A stretch of 64,000 bases of DNA from Atrina japonica (taxonomy: Eukaryota; Mollusca; Bivalvia; Pterioida; Pinnidae): assembly GCA_030159075.1 (NCBI GenBank), contig BROG01000075.1, positions 310,001 through 374,000 on the forward strand. The letters are read 5' to 3'. A program made the position numbers and the translations under genes. Under the pieces are notes generated by a model. The model saw only the letters and a program-made list of their open reading frames with translations. It did no database searches and was not told the origin of the DNA. Of this stretch, positions 1 to 14,100 are shown one piece after another (position 1 is the stretch's first letter; each line of letters begins with the position of its first letter).

Positions 1-198
1 GATATGTAGTATATTTACAGTTAGAATACAAAAGATATGTAGTATATTTACAGTTAGAATACAAAGGATCTGTAGTATATCTACAGTTAGAATACCAAGG
101 ATCTGTAGAATATGTACAGTTAGAATACAAAGGATATATAGTATATGTACAGTTAGAATACAAAGGATCTGTAGTATATGTACAGTTAGAATACAAAA
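1..198. repeat. 33-bp tandem repeat, six copies
   Basis: Six head-to-tail copies of a 33-bp unit begin at 1, 34, 67, 100, 133 and 166. Each has the form GATNTGTAGTATATNTACAG followed by TTAGAATACAAAG. Copies differ by one to four substitutions. The array runs off the left edge, so its full length is unknown. Confidence 0.95.
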
Positions 199-1040
199 GA
201 AAGTTGTTAGGAATTATCTAAGGATCATTTTGACAAAATTGCAAGGTCATAGGATTAAAGGTCAAGGTCACAGACACCTATGTAAACAGAAAATATGACT
301 GTTTATGTAAAATTTTCAATATTTTTCACTACTTCTCCAGAACCACTAGGTCAATTTGAACCAAACTTGACAGAAAGTATAACTATGTAAAGCTGCATTG
401 AGTTTGTGGATGAAAAGGGGCTAGGACCAAACATGGCTGTCATGGCTAAAAATAGAACAAATGAGTCAGCATTTTTTTTTAAATTTGATACATGCGTCTC
501 CAAAATTATTGAAGCTAGAAAAAAACCGTTACCTTAAAATGAGCGGCTTGCCAAAATCTACCAAAAGTTTGTTTTGGTGGAAATTGTCAGGTTGACCCTT
601 ATATGAGTTATTTCCCCTTTTAAGTGGATTTTTCATGTTTTTGTATGTTTTTTTTGTTTTTGACATATCTTGGAAAGTATAATAACTAGAGTAAAAGTGA
701 AAGAAGCAAAAATGTTCAGCACGCAAAGATCTACAAAAAAGTAATTAGCACCGAAATTGTCAGATCACCCCCTGATGGGAGTTATTTCCCCTTTTAAGTG
801 GATTTTTCATGTTTTTGGATGTTTTTTGACATATCTTTGAAAGTATAATAGCTAGAGTAAAAGTGAAAGAAGCAAAAATGTTCAGCACGCAAAGATCTAC
901 AAAAAAGTCAATGGGTCAAGTGTCAAGTCAACCCTTATGGGAGTTATTTCCACAGGGCAGTTATTGTCATGTCAGGGCCTATGAGAGCTAATTATGTTGT
1001 TCTCAGGTGACCGTCAAGGCCCATCGGTCCTCTTGTTATA
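199..1040. repeat. Dispersed bivalve-type repeat with internal duplication
   Basis: A non-coding repeat rich in TGACCTT-like phrases. A block of about 130 bp starting GAGTTATTTCCCCTTTTAAG and ending near GATCTACAAAAAAGT occurs twice, at 605-741 and 779-908. The right end, AGGTGACCGTCAAGGCCCAT followed by CGGTCCTCTTGTTA (about 1005-1038), resembles in reverse complement the block at 33118-33165, so these are probably two members of one family in opposite orientation. Confidence 0.65.
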
Positions 1041-1960
1041 GATAGAGCAATATATCAATTAAAATTTCAGTTATCTAGTAATCCAGATATCTCAAAATAA
1101 TAAGAGTGGTCCACTGAGTTTTGAGATAACAACATTCCACTATATATATATATATTTCTCACAGGTGTCTTCCATTGATGCCTTTATATCAGCTTTTATT
1201 GAAGTTCTTCCTATGACATCACAGAAAGATTTATCCTCCTTAATAAAATGACATCAGACCAAGATATGTATAGGTTATTGAATCTATATATTGAAATATT
1301 TAAACCCGAGTTCTTGGTGTGGAAAAGGACCGAGCTTGCAAGGTCCTTCTCTGCACCAAGAATGATGGCATAAATATTTCAACATGTAAATTTTATAACC
1401 TTTTTATCATATATCCTTATCATTGAAACAATGTTTATGATTTAAAATATTTCATTACAGTAAATTCACATAAAATCACAGTAACGCAAAAATTTTCATA
1501 ATGTGTTATGGTTAAAGTACATTTGAATATTATAAAGAAATAGTCCAGGAACCTGAAAACAGGTCCCAGGCATGGACCCTATATGATATGATATTGCAAC
1601 TTTTCATACTATACTTTACTCTTCTATCTTTAACTTCGCTGTTTCATTAAGGTGAGACTGATTTTGGTGGGATACTTGAATCTCATTTTGTTATTTAATA
1701 TGAAAACTACGATATGTAAATATAACAAATGAATATTTGAATGCTTGTCAGAGTTTCTTTCTCATGTTTACTGTAAATATGAAGGGGCCAACTGACAGAT
1801 AAATAGAATGATGCCTGCTAGGTGACTGGTCTCCTCTGAATAATGTTTGTCTGGCTGCCAAAGTATAATTGAAAAAATTGTTGAATTTGGGTAAAACACA
1901 ATCAAAACAAACAAACAAACAAATAAAAACTAATGTCAATAAAATTGTTTTGTGCTGTAG
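1041..1960. other. Non-coding stretch upstream of the first visible PARP exon
   Basis: Probably intron. It contains a MITE-like block at about 1690-1830 related to the one at 55156-55228 (both carry ATGTAAATATAAC followed by a CTTNTCAGAGT block). A strong-looking acceptor at 1160-1166 is followed by 28 open codons ending in TGA at 1251. I could not tie those codons to any domain. Confidence 0.4.
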
Positions 1961-2146
1961 AAAAAGACATGAAGGAAGACGGTATAGCAGTGACAACAGC
2001 TTGTGATCCTCAAGCAGGGTACCAGCTTATTATACATGTGGATTCAGAGTCTACTGTCATTACTTGGCAACGGAAAATAGAGAAGATTTTAACCAAAGCA
2101 GATTCTTCTGCAGTGCAATCAGTTGCTTTACCTGCTTTGGGTACAG
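1961..2146 (+). CDS. PARP14-like exon a: macro domain, middle part
   Basis: The acceptor TTTTGTGCTGTAG ends at 1960 and the donor GTAAGA starts at 2147. The translation has GYQLIIHVDSES and ends VQSVALPALGTG, the conserved strand and loop of macro domains that bind ADP-ribose. The exon enters with two codon bases and leaves in phase 1. The domain's N-terminal NAAN-type loop is not visible and should be in an exon left of the window. Confidence 0.88.
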
Positions 2147-5100
2147 GTAAGATATCACAATATTATGTGTTTTAAGTCCAAAAATGAAGTAACCTTATCT
2201 TTTACATGTAATACATTTTACCGACATGCAGATAAATGTACAGATAGACAGACAGACAAACAGACAAATGCTCAAGCAGACAGACAGACAAGTGGATAAA
2301 GGGAAGAACACAAATACAGAGACAAACACAGACATGGACAAGCAGACAAATACACAGACAGACAGACAGACAAATGTACAAACAGATAAACAGACAAACA
2401 GGCAGATAACAGCAAAAGGACAACAGACAGACAGACCAAAACAATATGCTGTTACCTGTGCCCCAATCTAATTAAAAACCTATCGCTCACCGCTCCTGTT
2501 TTCTGATGGGTCGCATAGAGGATCTAACACAATCCGCTATGGGGTCACGTGTGAGTGACCTCTTGTAGATGATATATATACACACTATTTATTACTATTG
2601 TTATAATTATCATTAAATTATTATTTTTATTTTTTTTTAGCTTTATCACTGAACAAAACCATAAAAAATTTCCACTTGGTTTTAAAATTGGCAAATATGC
2701 AACAAGCCAACGTTGTCTGAATTGTTTAAAAAAATTACATGACCTAAATCCAAAATACTGCATTATTTCACATTTAGATATTTAGATCACCTGTAGAACC
2801 ATTTTTCAGCATGAAGTTACAATCATATTAATGAAAATTTACAGCAGTTTAACCATGAATTTTTTATATGATCTTTAACCTAACCACAAATAGATAACCC
2901 ATACTGCCACTTCTACACTTTTTATATCTACTCCAAATCAAATATCAGGGGCACATATATACAGTCTAACGCCAATTATCCGGACGACGATTATCTGGAT
3001 TTTTTGCTCGTATGGACAAATGCCATGTCCCCAAATATTTTTACCAAGGTAAAATTTGTAATATACATTCTGTAAATTCACTGATAAAAGTTTCACAAAA
3101 TGTCTTGTAAGTATTGAAATAGCATCAGAAAACCAGTTATTCTGTTTATTGTTTTAGATATTTGAGTTATTTAGCCTTTGTAGGGGATCTGAGATAAAAC
3201 TGAGACCTTCAAAACCAGCCGGCATATTATTAATAGGCTACTTCAACATTGAAGGTCACAAGTGTCGTAACAAGCATCCATAAAGAAGATTCAATCATTA
3301 AAACTGCAAAGTCAATAACATTTCAAATAAATAAATATTTCTTACCGATATACAATATCAGTTTCACTCTTTATTTTGTTGTCAAGTTTATTAGTCCTAT
3401 GGGTAAACGCAAGCAAAGCATGTGTTACCGACTGTCCAAAAGTTGGCAAACATCGGGGGGTGAGATACGAGAGGACATGTAAAAATTATTTCACAGCAAT
3501 GACACTACCAAGTCACGTAAAATTAAATTTTCTCACCTGTGTAACTTGCTTAAAATTGATATGTCAAGTACAAAATTAAGACATTGACGGCTAGAAAAAA
3601 TAATAGCTTTAACAAGGAATTTGATTATGATTAAAGCAATTTGGTACAAGCGTCCCATATCGGGCCTCATGCTATGGAAATTTAGGTCAAGACTCAAAGG
3701 AGTTTGCAACAGACCAAAGTGTCAGATTTCTTCAAATCACAGAGACTTTTAGGACTAAAGATAATGTCAGTGAGCTAGCACTTTAGTTTCCCATTCCTAT
3801 TAACGGGAGAACATCTGTAGGTGTAAAATTAATGACATGAAGAAGGCTACATAAGAATCTAGATCTACACGTGATTTCAGTCATGCAATTTAATATGAAG
3901 TGAAATTGTGTTTTTTCATACATACACACATGTATGTTAGGTCTATATTTTACCAGCAGAGACTTTATAAATCACTGCTTTACTCATCAACAAATTAAAA
4001 TAACAACATGCCTGTGAAAACATCAATATTTCTTCAGTGTCATGATCACAGAGAAAGACCAACTTAACACTATCTAAATTTGGGATGTACAGACTTCAAC
4101 AATTTGATCGATCATCCGGATGACCGATTTTCCGGACTTTTTATGTCTCCCATTCAGTCTGGATAATCGACGTTAGACTGTATATAGTAATATAGTATAC
4201 TTATAGTAATATCAATAGTAATTTGAATAAAATTTTGAAATTTTTCTTTTCAGCATTTGGAATTCAGCCAGAGAAAATAGCCAAGTACATCTTCAATGCC
4301 ATTGTCTCTGTTCAGAGTGGTCTGAAAACTCTCCAAGAAGTTCATGTTGTCCTGTTTGATGAAAAAACAGTGTTGCCATTCTTGAACTCTGTGAAGAGTT
4401 GTTGTAATGAGCCTAAAACCCAAAAAAAGACATTTATTAATAGAATAACAAATTTTATTGGCCTTGGTAAGTTAAAAATTAAAATTTATGAAACGAATGA
4501 TTTAACTTAAAACATTCTTTTTCCTATTCAGAATTGTTTTGTATCCCAGCAAAACAGAATTTAGGGTTTTGCAATATCAGGTTACAATTACTATAGGTGT
4601 GGAGTAATCAACAGGAATTAAAGTTCTTATTTGTAATGTTTATGTTAACAGTTATATTTGGTGATTGCATGGATATTTGTCCAAGATGGCATTTTTCTTT
4701 TTTTTTTTTACAGTAGGTAGAAATATCAACTGTTTCAGCCATTTTTCAAAAATATTTTGCTTTCCCACTAATGTATAACATTTTTTTGAAATAAAACCTC
4801 TTTTAAAGCAGTCTGATCTTATATTTACAGAGTTTTCAGTCTTGTGCCCAAAGTGTGACCTTTAACCTTCAACATTTATTCTATTTTTTACAGTGTAATT
4901 GTTTGTAAAACTTCTAAGTGTGACTTAATAGGAAACACATTAGTTTTAGCTTTTAATATGAAGGCATTGCCTTGAAGTGAGCAAAGTCATTGTAATATCG
5001 TAATGTAATATTAAATGCCATCGTATCTAGACTTGTAACTAATCTGCCTATTACGGGTTCTGGCTGTCACTAAACCTATTGTACTCAACCACATGTATAA

Positions 5101-8100
5101 TTTAACCAGTCAGATTTGACATTTATGACAGCCATGTTTCTAGGAATTCTGACCAATCAGAATAGTTCTTTATGATGTAGTTAACTTTTTGAAGCCTAAA
5201 GTACACAATCTGACTCTGACTGTAAGAGGGCGCTGTAATTATTGGACTTAACTCCAGATGGAACATTTCTACAATAAAGAGCTAACTGGGCTTGCATATT
5301 AAATAAAATTTTTTTGTTAAATTTATCGTTTTTCCATAAAAAATGAAAAAAAAATATCTGGAGTATGGTGGTAATAAATACCTGAAGTATGGTACTAATA
5401 AATACCTGGAGTGTGGTACTAATAAATGCTTGGAGTATGGTACTAATAAATACCTGGAGTATGGTACTAAAAATTGGCTATACTGTATTTTGTTAAGAAC
5501 ACATGCCTCACTTCACATTTCACTTTACAGGGAAGAAAATGGATGTGTCATGGGAGAATTTTAAAACAACCAAAATTCTTGTAAATTCTCCATCAATTAC
5601 CTTGATCTTTTATGGAAGAACAATCAAATGTATCGAGAGAGCTATCAGCAAATTTGATACCAGTCTTGATGAGGTGTATAGAAGTGAAGTTATGGAAGAT
5701 CCTTATATCAAAGAATTTACAAGTGATCAGGTTTGTATTTTTCACCGCTTTTATGCTGGAAACATGTTGAACTGTTAGAGTAATATAACATCCAAGAAAA
5801 GGAAGTGGCTTTTTTTTTTGCTTCTTTGTTTTCATTTTTAGCTGTTCTAACTCTACAAAGTTTAAGGCTGGGGGTGGGGCTACTTATGTGATCACCCTGA
5901 CATTGATATCAGATTAAGGTAATTAGTTGATATCAGATTTACCTGTTTTTTACATTCACTTACTTTACATATATAGACTTATTCTACAATTCTTAGTACA
6001 TGCTATTCATTGTATATGTTGTATTAGTCCTGTAAAGTTTTTTAAATGATGCTAATGTGGATAAGTTGTTAAGATAGTTGTTTTAGTGCAGATTTATTTG
6101 GGGAATATCGGTATGAAATAAATTGGTGTGAGATTAAGATTGATGACTTTTGTTTACTTCACTTTTCATGTATGTGTTTTTTTATGTGCATGCATAGGTG
6201 CGTATTTGTGAATGTGTGTGCATGCGTAGGTGTATATTTGTGAATGTGTGTGCATGCGTAGGTGTATATTTGTGAATGTGTGTGCATGCCTAGGTGTATA
6301 TTTGTGAATGTGTGTGCATGCCTAGGTGTATATTTGTGAGTGTGCATGTGTAGGTGTATGTTTGTGAGTGTGCATGTGTAGGTGTATGTTTGTGAGTGTG
6401 TGTGTAGATGTATGTTTGTGAGTATGCATGTGTAGGTGTATATTTGTGAGTGTGCATGTGTAGGTGTATATTTGTGAGTATGCATGTGTAGATGTATATT
6501 TGTGAGTATGCATGTGTAGGTGTATATTTGTGAGTGTGTGTAGATGTATATTTGTGAGTATGCATGTGTAGATGTATATTTGTGAGTGCATGTGTAGGTG
6601 TATATTTGTGAGTGTGCATGTGTAGGTGTATATTTGTGAGTGTGTGTGTAAATGTTTATTTGTGAGTGTGTGTAGGTGTATATTTGTCAGTATGTGTGTG
6701 TGTGTAGGTGTATATTTGTGAGTGTGTGTTAGTGTATATTTTTGAGTGTGTGTGTAGGTGTATATTTGTGAGTGTACATGTGTAGATGACTGTGATTATT
6801 TTTTATTGTTGTTTTATATCCCGTCAAGAATTTTTCACTTTTATGGAGATGTCACTAGCGAAGTGCTACAAATTTTGGCCTGTGCAGCGAGGGTTCTTTT
6901 AATTGCCACGCCTTCTGCGACAGGGGTCCTCTGTTGACGGTCTCATCTGAAAGACTTTGACTTTAACTTCATATGCCGAGTGCTTAGCATAGGAACAGTC
7001 ACTACCATTTGTAAAGTCTTTGGTATGACACGGTCCAGGAATTGAACCCGGGACCTTCAGGTTGGGAGTTGAACACTTAGCCACTAGACTACTGCTAGTG
7101 TACGTGTCTTTGTGCATGTGTGTTTGTAAATATATGTGAGCCTGTACATATAGTAGTATTATTAATATATATATATATGTATTATTTGTCCATTTCATCT
7201 CGTGAACATGAGCTTCAAAAGTTACCAATCTTCTGATAAATTTATCCTTCTAAATATATGAGCATAAACATTCAATAGAGAACTTTCGAGTTAGGTCAGA
7301 TCACCATTATAATCCTGCATTTAGTGGCACAAATCATGTGAATTGTGAAAAATGTTTCTCAGTGTTACTTCTGGTTACCATTATATACAGACAGCAATGA
7401 TAGTGTAGTTGGTAAAGCATTCTACTAGTGCTCAGAAGGTGCTGGGTTTGTTTCCATTCCGTTACATTTGGCATTCAACTAAATAATCCACATAGGTATG
7501 TTTTAAGAGTATCTTGGATTTCTTTACACAAAATAACGTTAATGCACTAAAACATTAGGATATTCCATGTACGTTGCATACGTTGCAAAGGTAATTATGA
7601 AAACAGGAAGAACACATGAGGAACATGTCTAAATGCAGGATCATAATGATAATTCAGGTTAACTCAAAAGTTCCCTACTAAAATTCATCTTTTTATATCT
7701 AATTACTGTACATTACAGGTCAATATGAAATGTTGACTTTTAATTGAATATTGTGTAATTAATTAATTTCCTGACACATCATTTAAGATGTATTTGCAAA
7801 TACAGTCAACCCACTTATATTGAACCCTGTTTCACTGAAATACTGCTTTGTATGAAAGTATTTTTGATTCCCTGCTCATATATTTTCAATATCATTAAAC
7901 AAATGTTATGACTATCGTATAAGTGCAAATTTTAGTGAGATGTAAATTTAGTGTTTTTTAGCTATTTTATGATTTAAAAAAAGTTAACTCTTACCTGTAA
8001 TGGGGAATGCATTGTTAGCTTTCTCAAAAACTTTGCTAATAATGACAAAATTGAATCCTCACTAACATTTCTACTTATACGGTATTTTGAACTTACTTAT

Positions 8101-11100
8101 TCTAAAAACCCTGTTATTTTGAAATAAATTTTCATTCCCTAAAAGTGCTGTTTTCGTAGTAATTTACTCACTTACAATGAACTGTGCTATTGATTCCTGG
8201 ATTAACCATATATTGAATGTCTGCAGTTAAAGAGAGGGTAAACAAATTATAAATTTTTAAGGTTTTTTTTCAACAAATTTGTAATTTGAAAATTTTGAAT
8301 TATGGGAAAACTCCTAAAATTGGGCTTTATCTTTTGAACTATAATGGATACAGTTTTGATATTTTACATGTATATTCTTTTGAATGAGGCTTGACTTTTG
8401 AATTAATGACATTGACCTTTTCAGTTTTACTAGAAGAACAGAAGAATAAAAATAATAATAATAATATTTACAATAATAAGAGGGTCATCCGACCTAAAGT
8501 CGGATGACCCTAATAATACAGTTTTGAGATGTTACATGTGTAATCCCTATGGTCTGCTTCTTCAGTTTCTATCATGACCTTTGACCTCATGACTAGATAG
8601 TGCCATTTTCACTGACTTTTTAAAAACTTTAACTTTGGCTGTAACTCTAGAAATATAAAGAGAAGATTATAGATATTTAATATGTGCAGCTGTTATGGTC
8701 AGCCCTTTGTTGTTCCATGAACTGTGGCCTTGTGACTTTGATTATGTTATTTGACCTTCTTTTTAAAAAAAAAAAAACAACTTATCTTGGCTATATTTTT
8801 TTTAAATATGAGGTGTAGATCTTTGATATTTTAAATGTGCAATTCTTCTGATTGGCCCTTTCATCACATCTGATGTAATTCTCAAAGTCAATCATAATTG
8901 TGTAATAAGTTGAGTATTTGAGATACAATTCTGGCTATAGAGAGCTGAGTTGTCTTCAGACAACTCTTGTTGTCAATGCTGGTTCTGGAGAGCTGAGTTG
9001 TCCTCAGACAACTCTTGTTATCAATGCTGCCTATGGAGACTTGTGTTGCCCTCAGACAACTCTTGTCATCATTGCTGGCTTTGGAGAGCTGAGTTGTCCT
9101 CAGACAACTCTTGTTATCAATGCTGGCTATGGAGAGTTGTGTTGTCCTCAGACAACTCTTGTTATCAATGCTGGTTCTGGAGAGCTGAGTTGTCCTCAGA
9201 CAACTCTTGTTATCAATGCTGGTTCTGGAGAGCTGAGTTGTCCTCAGACAACTCTTGTTATCAATGCTGGCTATGGAGAGTTGTGTTGTCCTCAGACAAC
9301 TCTTGTTATCAATGCTGCCTATGGAGAGTTGTGTCTCAGACAACTCTTGTTATCAATGCTGGCTTTGGAGAGCTGAGTTGTCCTCAGACAACTCTTGTTA
9401 TCAATGCTGGCTATGGCGAGTTGTGTCTCAGACAACTCTTGTTATCAATGCTGCCTATGGAGAGTTGTGTTGTCCTCAGACAACTCTTGTTATCATTGCT
9501 GGCGTTGGAGAGCTGAGTTGTCCTCAGACAACTCTTGTTATCAATGCTGGCTATGGAGAGTTGTGTTGCCCTCAGACAACTCTTGTTATCAATGCTGGCT
9601 ATGGAGAGTTGTGTTGCCCTCAGACAACTCTTGTTATCAATGCTGCCTATGGAGAGTTGTGTTGTCCTCAGACAACTCTTGTTATCAATGCTGCCTATGG
9701 AGAGTTGTGTTGTCCTCAGACAACTCTTGTTATCAATGCTGGCTATGGAGAGTTGTGTTGTCCTCAGACAACTCTTGTTGTCAATGCTGGCTATGGAGAG
9801 CTGAGTTGTCCTCAGACAACTCTTTTTATCAGTGCTGCCTATGGACAGCTGTGTTGTCATCTGATAACTCTTGTTGTCTTTATAAGAAATCCCTTTACGC
9901 TTAGTGTATATGGTCATCTTACTGAATGTTATTAATTTCAGGAGGATTACATAAAAAGTTTGGAAAAGCATGGCATTGATATTAAAGTAGAAAAGAGAAT
10001 TGGTAGAATCAAATTACATGGATGTATAGAAGACATACACACAGCAAAGGATGAAATCCACAAAGAGATCCAGAAAGCAGTTAAAAATCATCATCAGAAG
10101 GAAGAGGAGAAGTTCATAGCAGATATGGTGGAGTGGTGCTTCATTGATATCACCCCTACTGGCCAGAAATTGGAAAAATATCCACCAGAAATAAATCTTC
10201 TTCTAGAAAAAGAGCATAAAAAGCAAAAACCTGATGCAAAATTTACAGACAACCAAGGTCAAAAGTACATCGTGGACTTCAACTCTTATGAAGAATACCC
10301 AGAAGATAATAAGACAGATAGGGTCAAGGTCATTAGAAAATGCAAGATACAAGGTTAGCTTCTTTAGTTTACAAAGATTCATGACCCCTAAGGCTATATG
10401 ATTGCAGTGATTCATTCAATGTTATGAGAAGATATTCCTAGACAGTGTAATTTGAAATTACATGTACATGTTTATCAGCATTTTTCTGAGAATTTAGAAA
10501 TTTTCATTAAATTTAAATGATTGAACGCTAGTACATGTATCTAAAAAATACAACAATGAAACAGCATTATTTCAATTTTATTTTATGACTTAAACTACAA
10601 AATAACATTTTTGGTTAGGATTTTTAAGCAGATCTGTCACAATTTCTTGAAAGAGTAAATTTGGAATTTTTGTTTAATTTTGAAAATAGATATGAATTAT
10701 GTTTTGGAACAAAGCCCATATCATCTGTAAACTCAATGAGAAAAAACTGTGTCATTGAGTAAAATGCAATCTGAGCTTTACAGCTCACATTTAGGACATT
10801 AATTGGACTTATGGTATTGTTCTAGAGCAAGATATACATTTCTACCACATTTGCCCTTAAAACACACTGATTAACCGTAAAAAGATAAACCTGTCTTTCC
10901 TTCCCTCAGGAAAGACAGCTCACACATGTTGTGACGTCATAGATGCACTATCTAATTTTTGAATTTTGAACTGGTCTTCATCATGCTACTGTTTTGACTG
11001 CGTCATGAATTATGTTTTCATGTTTGCGTTCTGCAAATATAATTGATCATTACACTTGCCCTATTGTAAAGACTGGGAGAAAAAGAATCAAACATGATTG

Positions 11101-14100
11101 TTTGTTGTGGACAGGATAATATTAAAACCCTCGGAAAGAACTTGACAACCCAGAACTTGGCAAAGCCTCATTCTGGATAGTCATGTTCTTTCCCTCTGGT
11201 TTTAAGATTTCCTTGTCCACAATAAACAATTATGTAAGATTCTGTTAGTGTCTTATAATTCTTAGCACATGCTGCACTTTATATGGTGGATAAGTCTTGG
11301 ATTTTTTATTATTGTGTAAATGACAATTCTTGGACTACATTTGTATATAAATCAAAAACTTAACACAGGTGGACAAATGGAAATCCCACCATTCTGGAGT
11401 CCAATGGACAAGGAAAATGTATCTGTTGTACAGTTGAAACAAGCAGATCAAGAGTACCAGGATGTGATTAAAGAAATGTGTCAAACAACAGGACAATCTT
11501 TTACAATAATTAAGGTGAGAGTTAATTTCCTGATTCACATGTTTCATTTACCAGGATGTTACTAAAGAAATGATATCCTTTTCTATAGCCCTTTAAGAAG
11601 ACGATAAAGTCTATACAATAAAACCTTTGGTGGCCACCTATAAAAACCTCTATATAAAGACCACCTCCCTATAAAGACTGGGTTTGTTGTGTCCCTAAGG
11701 GTGTCTTTATATACAAGTTTCACTGTATTTTGATTTATATGTACCATTTACCAGGATGCCACTATACAAACAACAATGCAGTCTTTCTCTATGGCCTACA
11801 TATGGTGAGAACAAACTCTATAGTACACCTGTAATGTTTACTGGGATGGTAACACAGAAATCTTTAGAACAACAGACAATCTTTCTAAATGTATTAACAT
11901 TAAGGTTAAATTATTATTTTTCTTATTTACATGACATGATATTTTGTGGGAAATGTGTACAACAGAAGAGCAATATCTTACCCTGCCAAATGTGATGGTA
12001 ATTTTTATATCTTTATGTTTGTATCAGCATAAAGGCAAAGAGAACCACCTTGCATTTGTAGCAAGAAAGTAACAGAAATATATTCCTGGTAATTGGTATG
12101 TCATTATTGTTGCCTCACAAATTCTTATCATTCTATTTTGTTTTGGTCAGGTGGAAAGAATCCAGAATCGTATGCTATATCAGCAGTACACCGCAAAGAA
12201 AACACAAATGGAAGCAGAAAATAGTGGCTCATCACACCCTGTTGAACGATCTCTGTGGCATGGCACAGATAGTGGTGCAGTGGCTAGTATCAACACTTAT
12301 GGATTCAATCGTAGCTACTGTGGTAAAAATGGTATGACATATTTTTGATATTTATGAGAAACTGAAAATTGTAAGATTAAAGAACTAACTGCATCTGTAA
12401 TATTGATGATCAAACTTCAGTTTCATCCTGTCTTAGCACTTGCCCATAGATTAGATTTCATGTCAAAATTCAAATTGACTCAATAGTGGGCTGCTGGTTT
12501 TTACCATCGAAGCGTCTTCTGGTGCAACTTTGACTCAGAACTCGTTCAATGATCTTTCTTATGCTGGTTTAGTACTATAACCCTCATGGTTTCTTATCAC
12601 TCTCCGTCTGTGGTCCGTTGTCTGGTGTCCGTTGTCTGGTGTCCGTCGTCGGTCCTTAAACAATTCTTGTTATCGCTATTTCTCAGAAAGTACTGAAGGG
12701 TTCTTTATATAATTTGACATATAGGTTCTCCTTGAGGTCTAGTTTTGCAGTGTACATTTTCAGGTGGGTTGGATCACAAAATGGCTGTCAGACAGCCATT
12801 TTGTATTTTAAAAATAAAAGTTTGTTAATGCTATTTCTCAGAAAGTACTGAAGGGATCTTTATGAAATTTGACATACAGGTTCTCCTTGTAGTTGTGCAG
12901 TGTACATTTTCAGGCGGATCAGATTACAAATTGGCTAAAAGGCGACCATCTTGGATTTTGACAATTAAAGTTTCCTATCACTATTTCTTAGAAAGTACTG
13001 AAGGGATCTTTACGAAATTTTACATATAGGTTCTCCTTGAGGTCTAGTTGTGCAGTGTACATTTTCAGGCAGGTCAGATTACAAAATGGCTGCCAGGCGG
13101 CCATCTTTGATTTTGACAATTAAAGTTTGTTATCCCTATTTCTCACGAAATTTTACATATAGGTTCCCCTTGAGGTCTAGTTGTGCAGTGTACATTTTAA
13201 GGCGGATCGGATCACGAAATGGCTGCCAGGTTGCCATCTTGAATTTTGACAAAGTTTGTTATCGCTATTTCTCTGAAAGTACTGATGGAATGTTTGTGAA
13301 ATTTGACATACAGGTTCTCCTTGAAGATTTGTCCTTTCTGGCCCCTTGTACAGCCCCTATTGGTCCTATCCTGTATTCATTCGCAATCTTTATGCAGCTT
13401 CACATTTGGATGCTATATGCCAAGTCTGTTTAAAATTTGCCCACTGGTTCTTAAGAAGATGATGTTTAAATGGGAATGTTAACAGACGGACGAGGACAAA
13501 AGCTAAACCTTTGGCGAATTCAAGAATTATTGACCAATTAGCGTTGACCTCTGTGTATATAAATAAAGGTACCAACATCACTCACGGTCAGTCGCTAAGT
13601 TGCAAGTTGAACCAACCACATAGCAAAAGCAGATTATTGAAGGGGACAGTATTACTGTATTTATCACAGATAAATAGTGACTATTGTCATCTAGTTTTGG
13701 GATAGTTTTGTATAAGGCTGAGACACAGTCACAGAGTGGTGTTGGAGTCCTAGGTCGCAGATTCTAGTGCTGAAAACACACTTGCTGGCAGTGTAGCCTA
13801 AATACATATACAAGTTCCGTGACCCACTGTAAATAATTTAATCTCTGTAATTTAACTGTGATTTATTGTGATTACCTGAAACTCTTATAATAGTTACTGT
13901 AGTTAAATGACAATTCTTGTTAGAATAGTTCATAGTTGTCGTTGTAAAAGAAAATCGTTAAAGCACAAGTAGTGTTTGGTTCTTATTTGTATATGTTTGT
14001 TTATGTTTATATATATTGCCTGAACCTTTAGACTCTTAACCATGATCCAAATCAGACTCATTATAGCCTTAAACCCCCGCTCAGAAATATTACACATGCA

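Noticed and set aside
6159..6619. Minus-strand His/Thr/Tyr-rich ORFs (HTHKYTP repeats)
   Set aside because: Translation of the TG-rich minisatellite; three frames are open and no gene signals are present.
7395..7465. Candidate tRNA gene
   Set aside because: A- and B-box-like motifs exist, but the B box is degraded and no acceptor-stem pairing is visible. More likely a SINE head.
8940..9875. Possible CRISPR-like regular array (also 34760-35396)
   Set aside because: Units are contiguous and nearly identical with no unique spacers, and the DNA is animal. These are minisatellites.
8888..9971. Several overlapping ORFs on both strands (up to 226 codons) in the 48-bp repeat
   Set aside because: The unit length is a multiple of three and lacks stops in several frames. 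The array is inside a PARP intron, with well-defined exons on each side.
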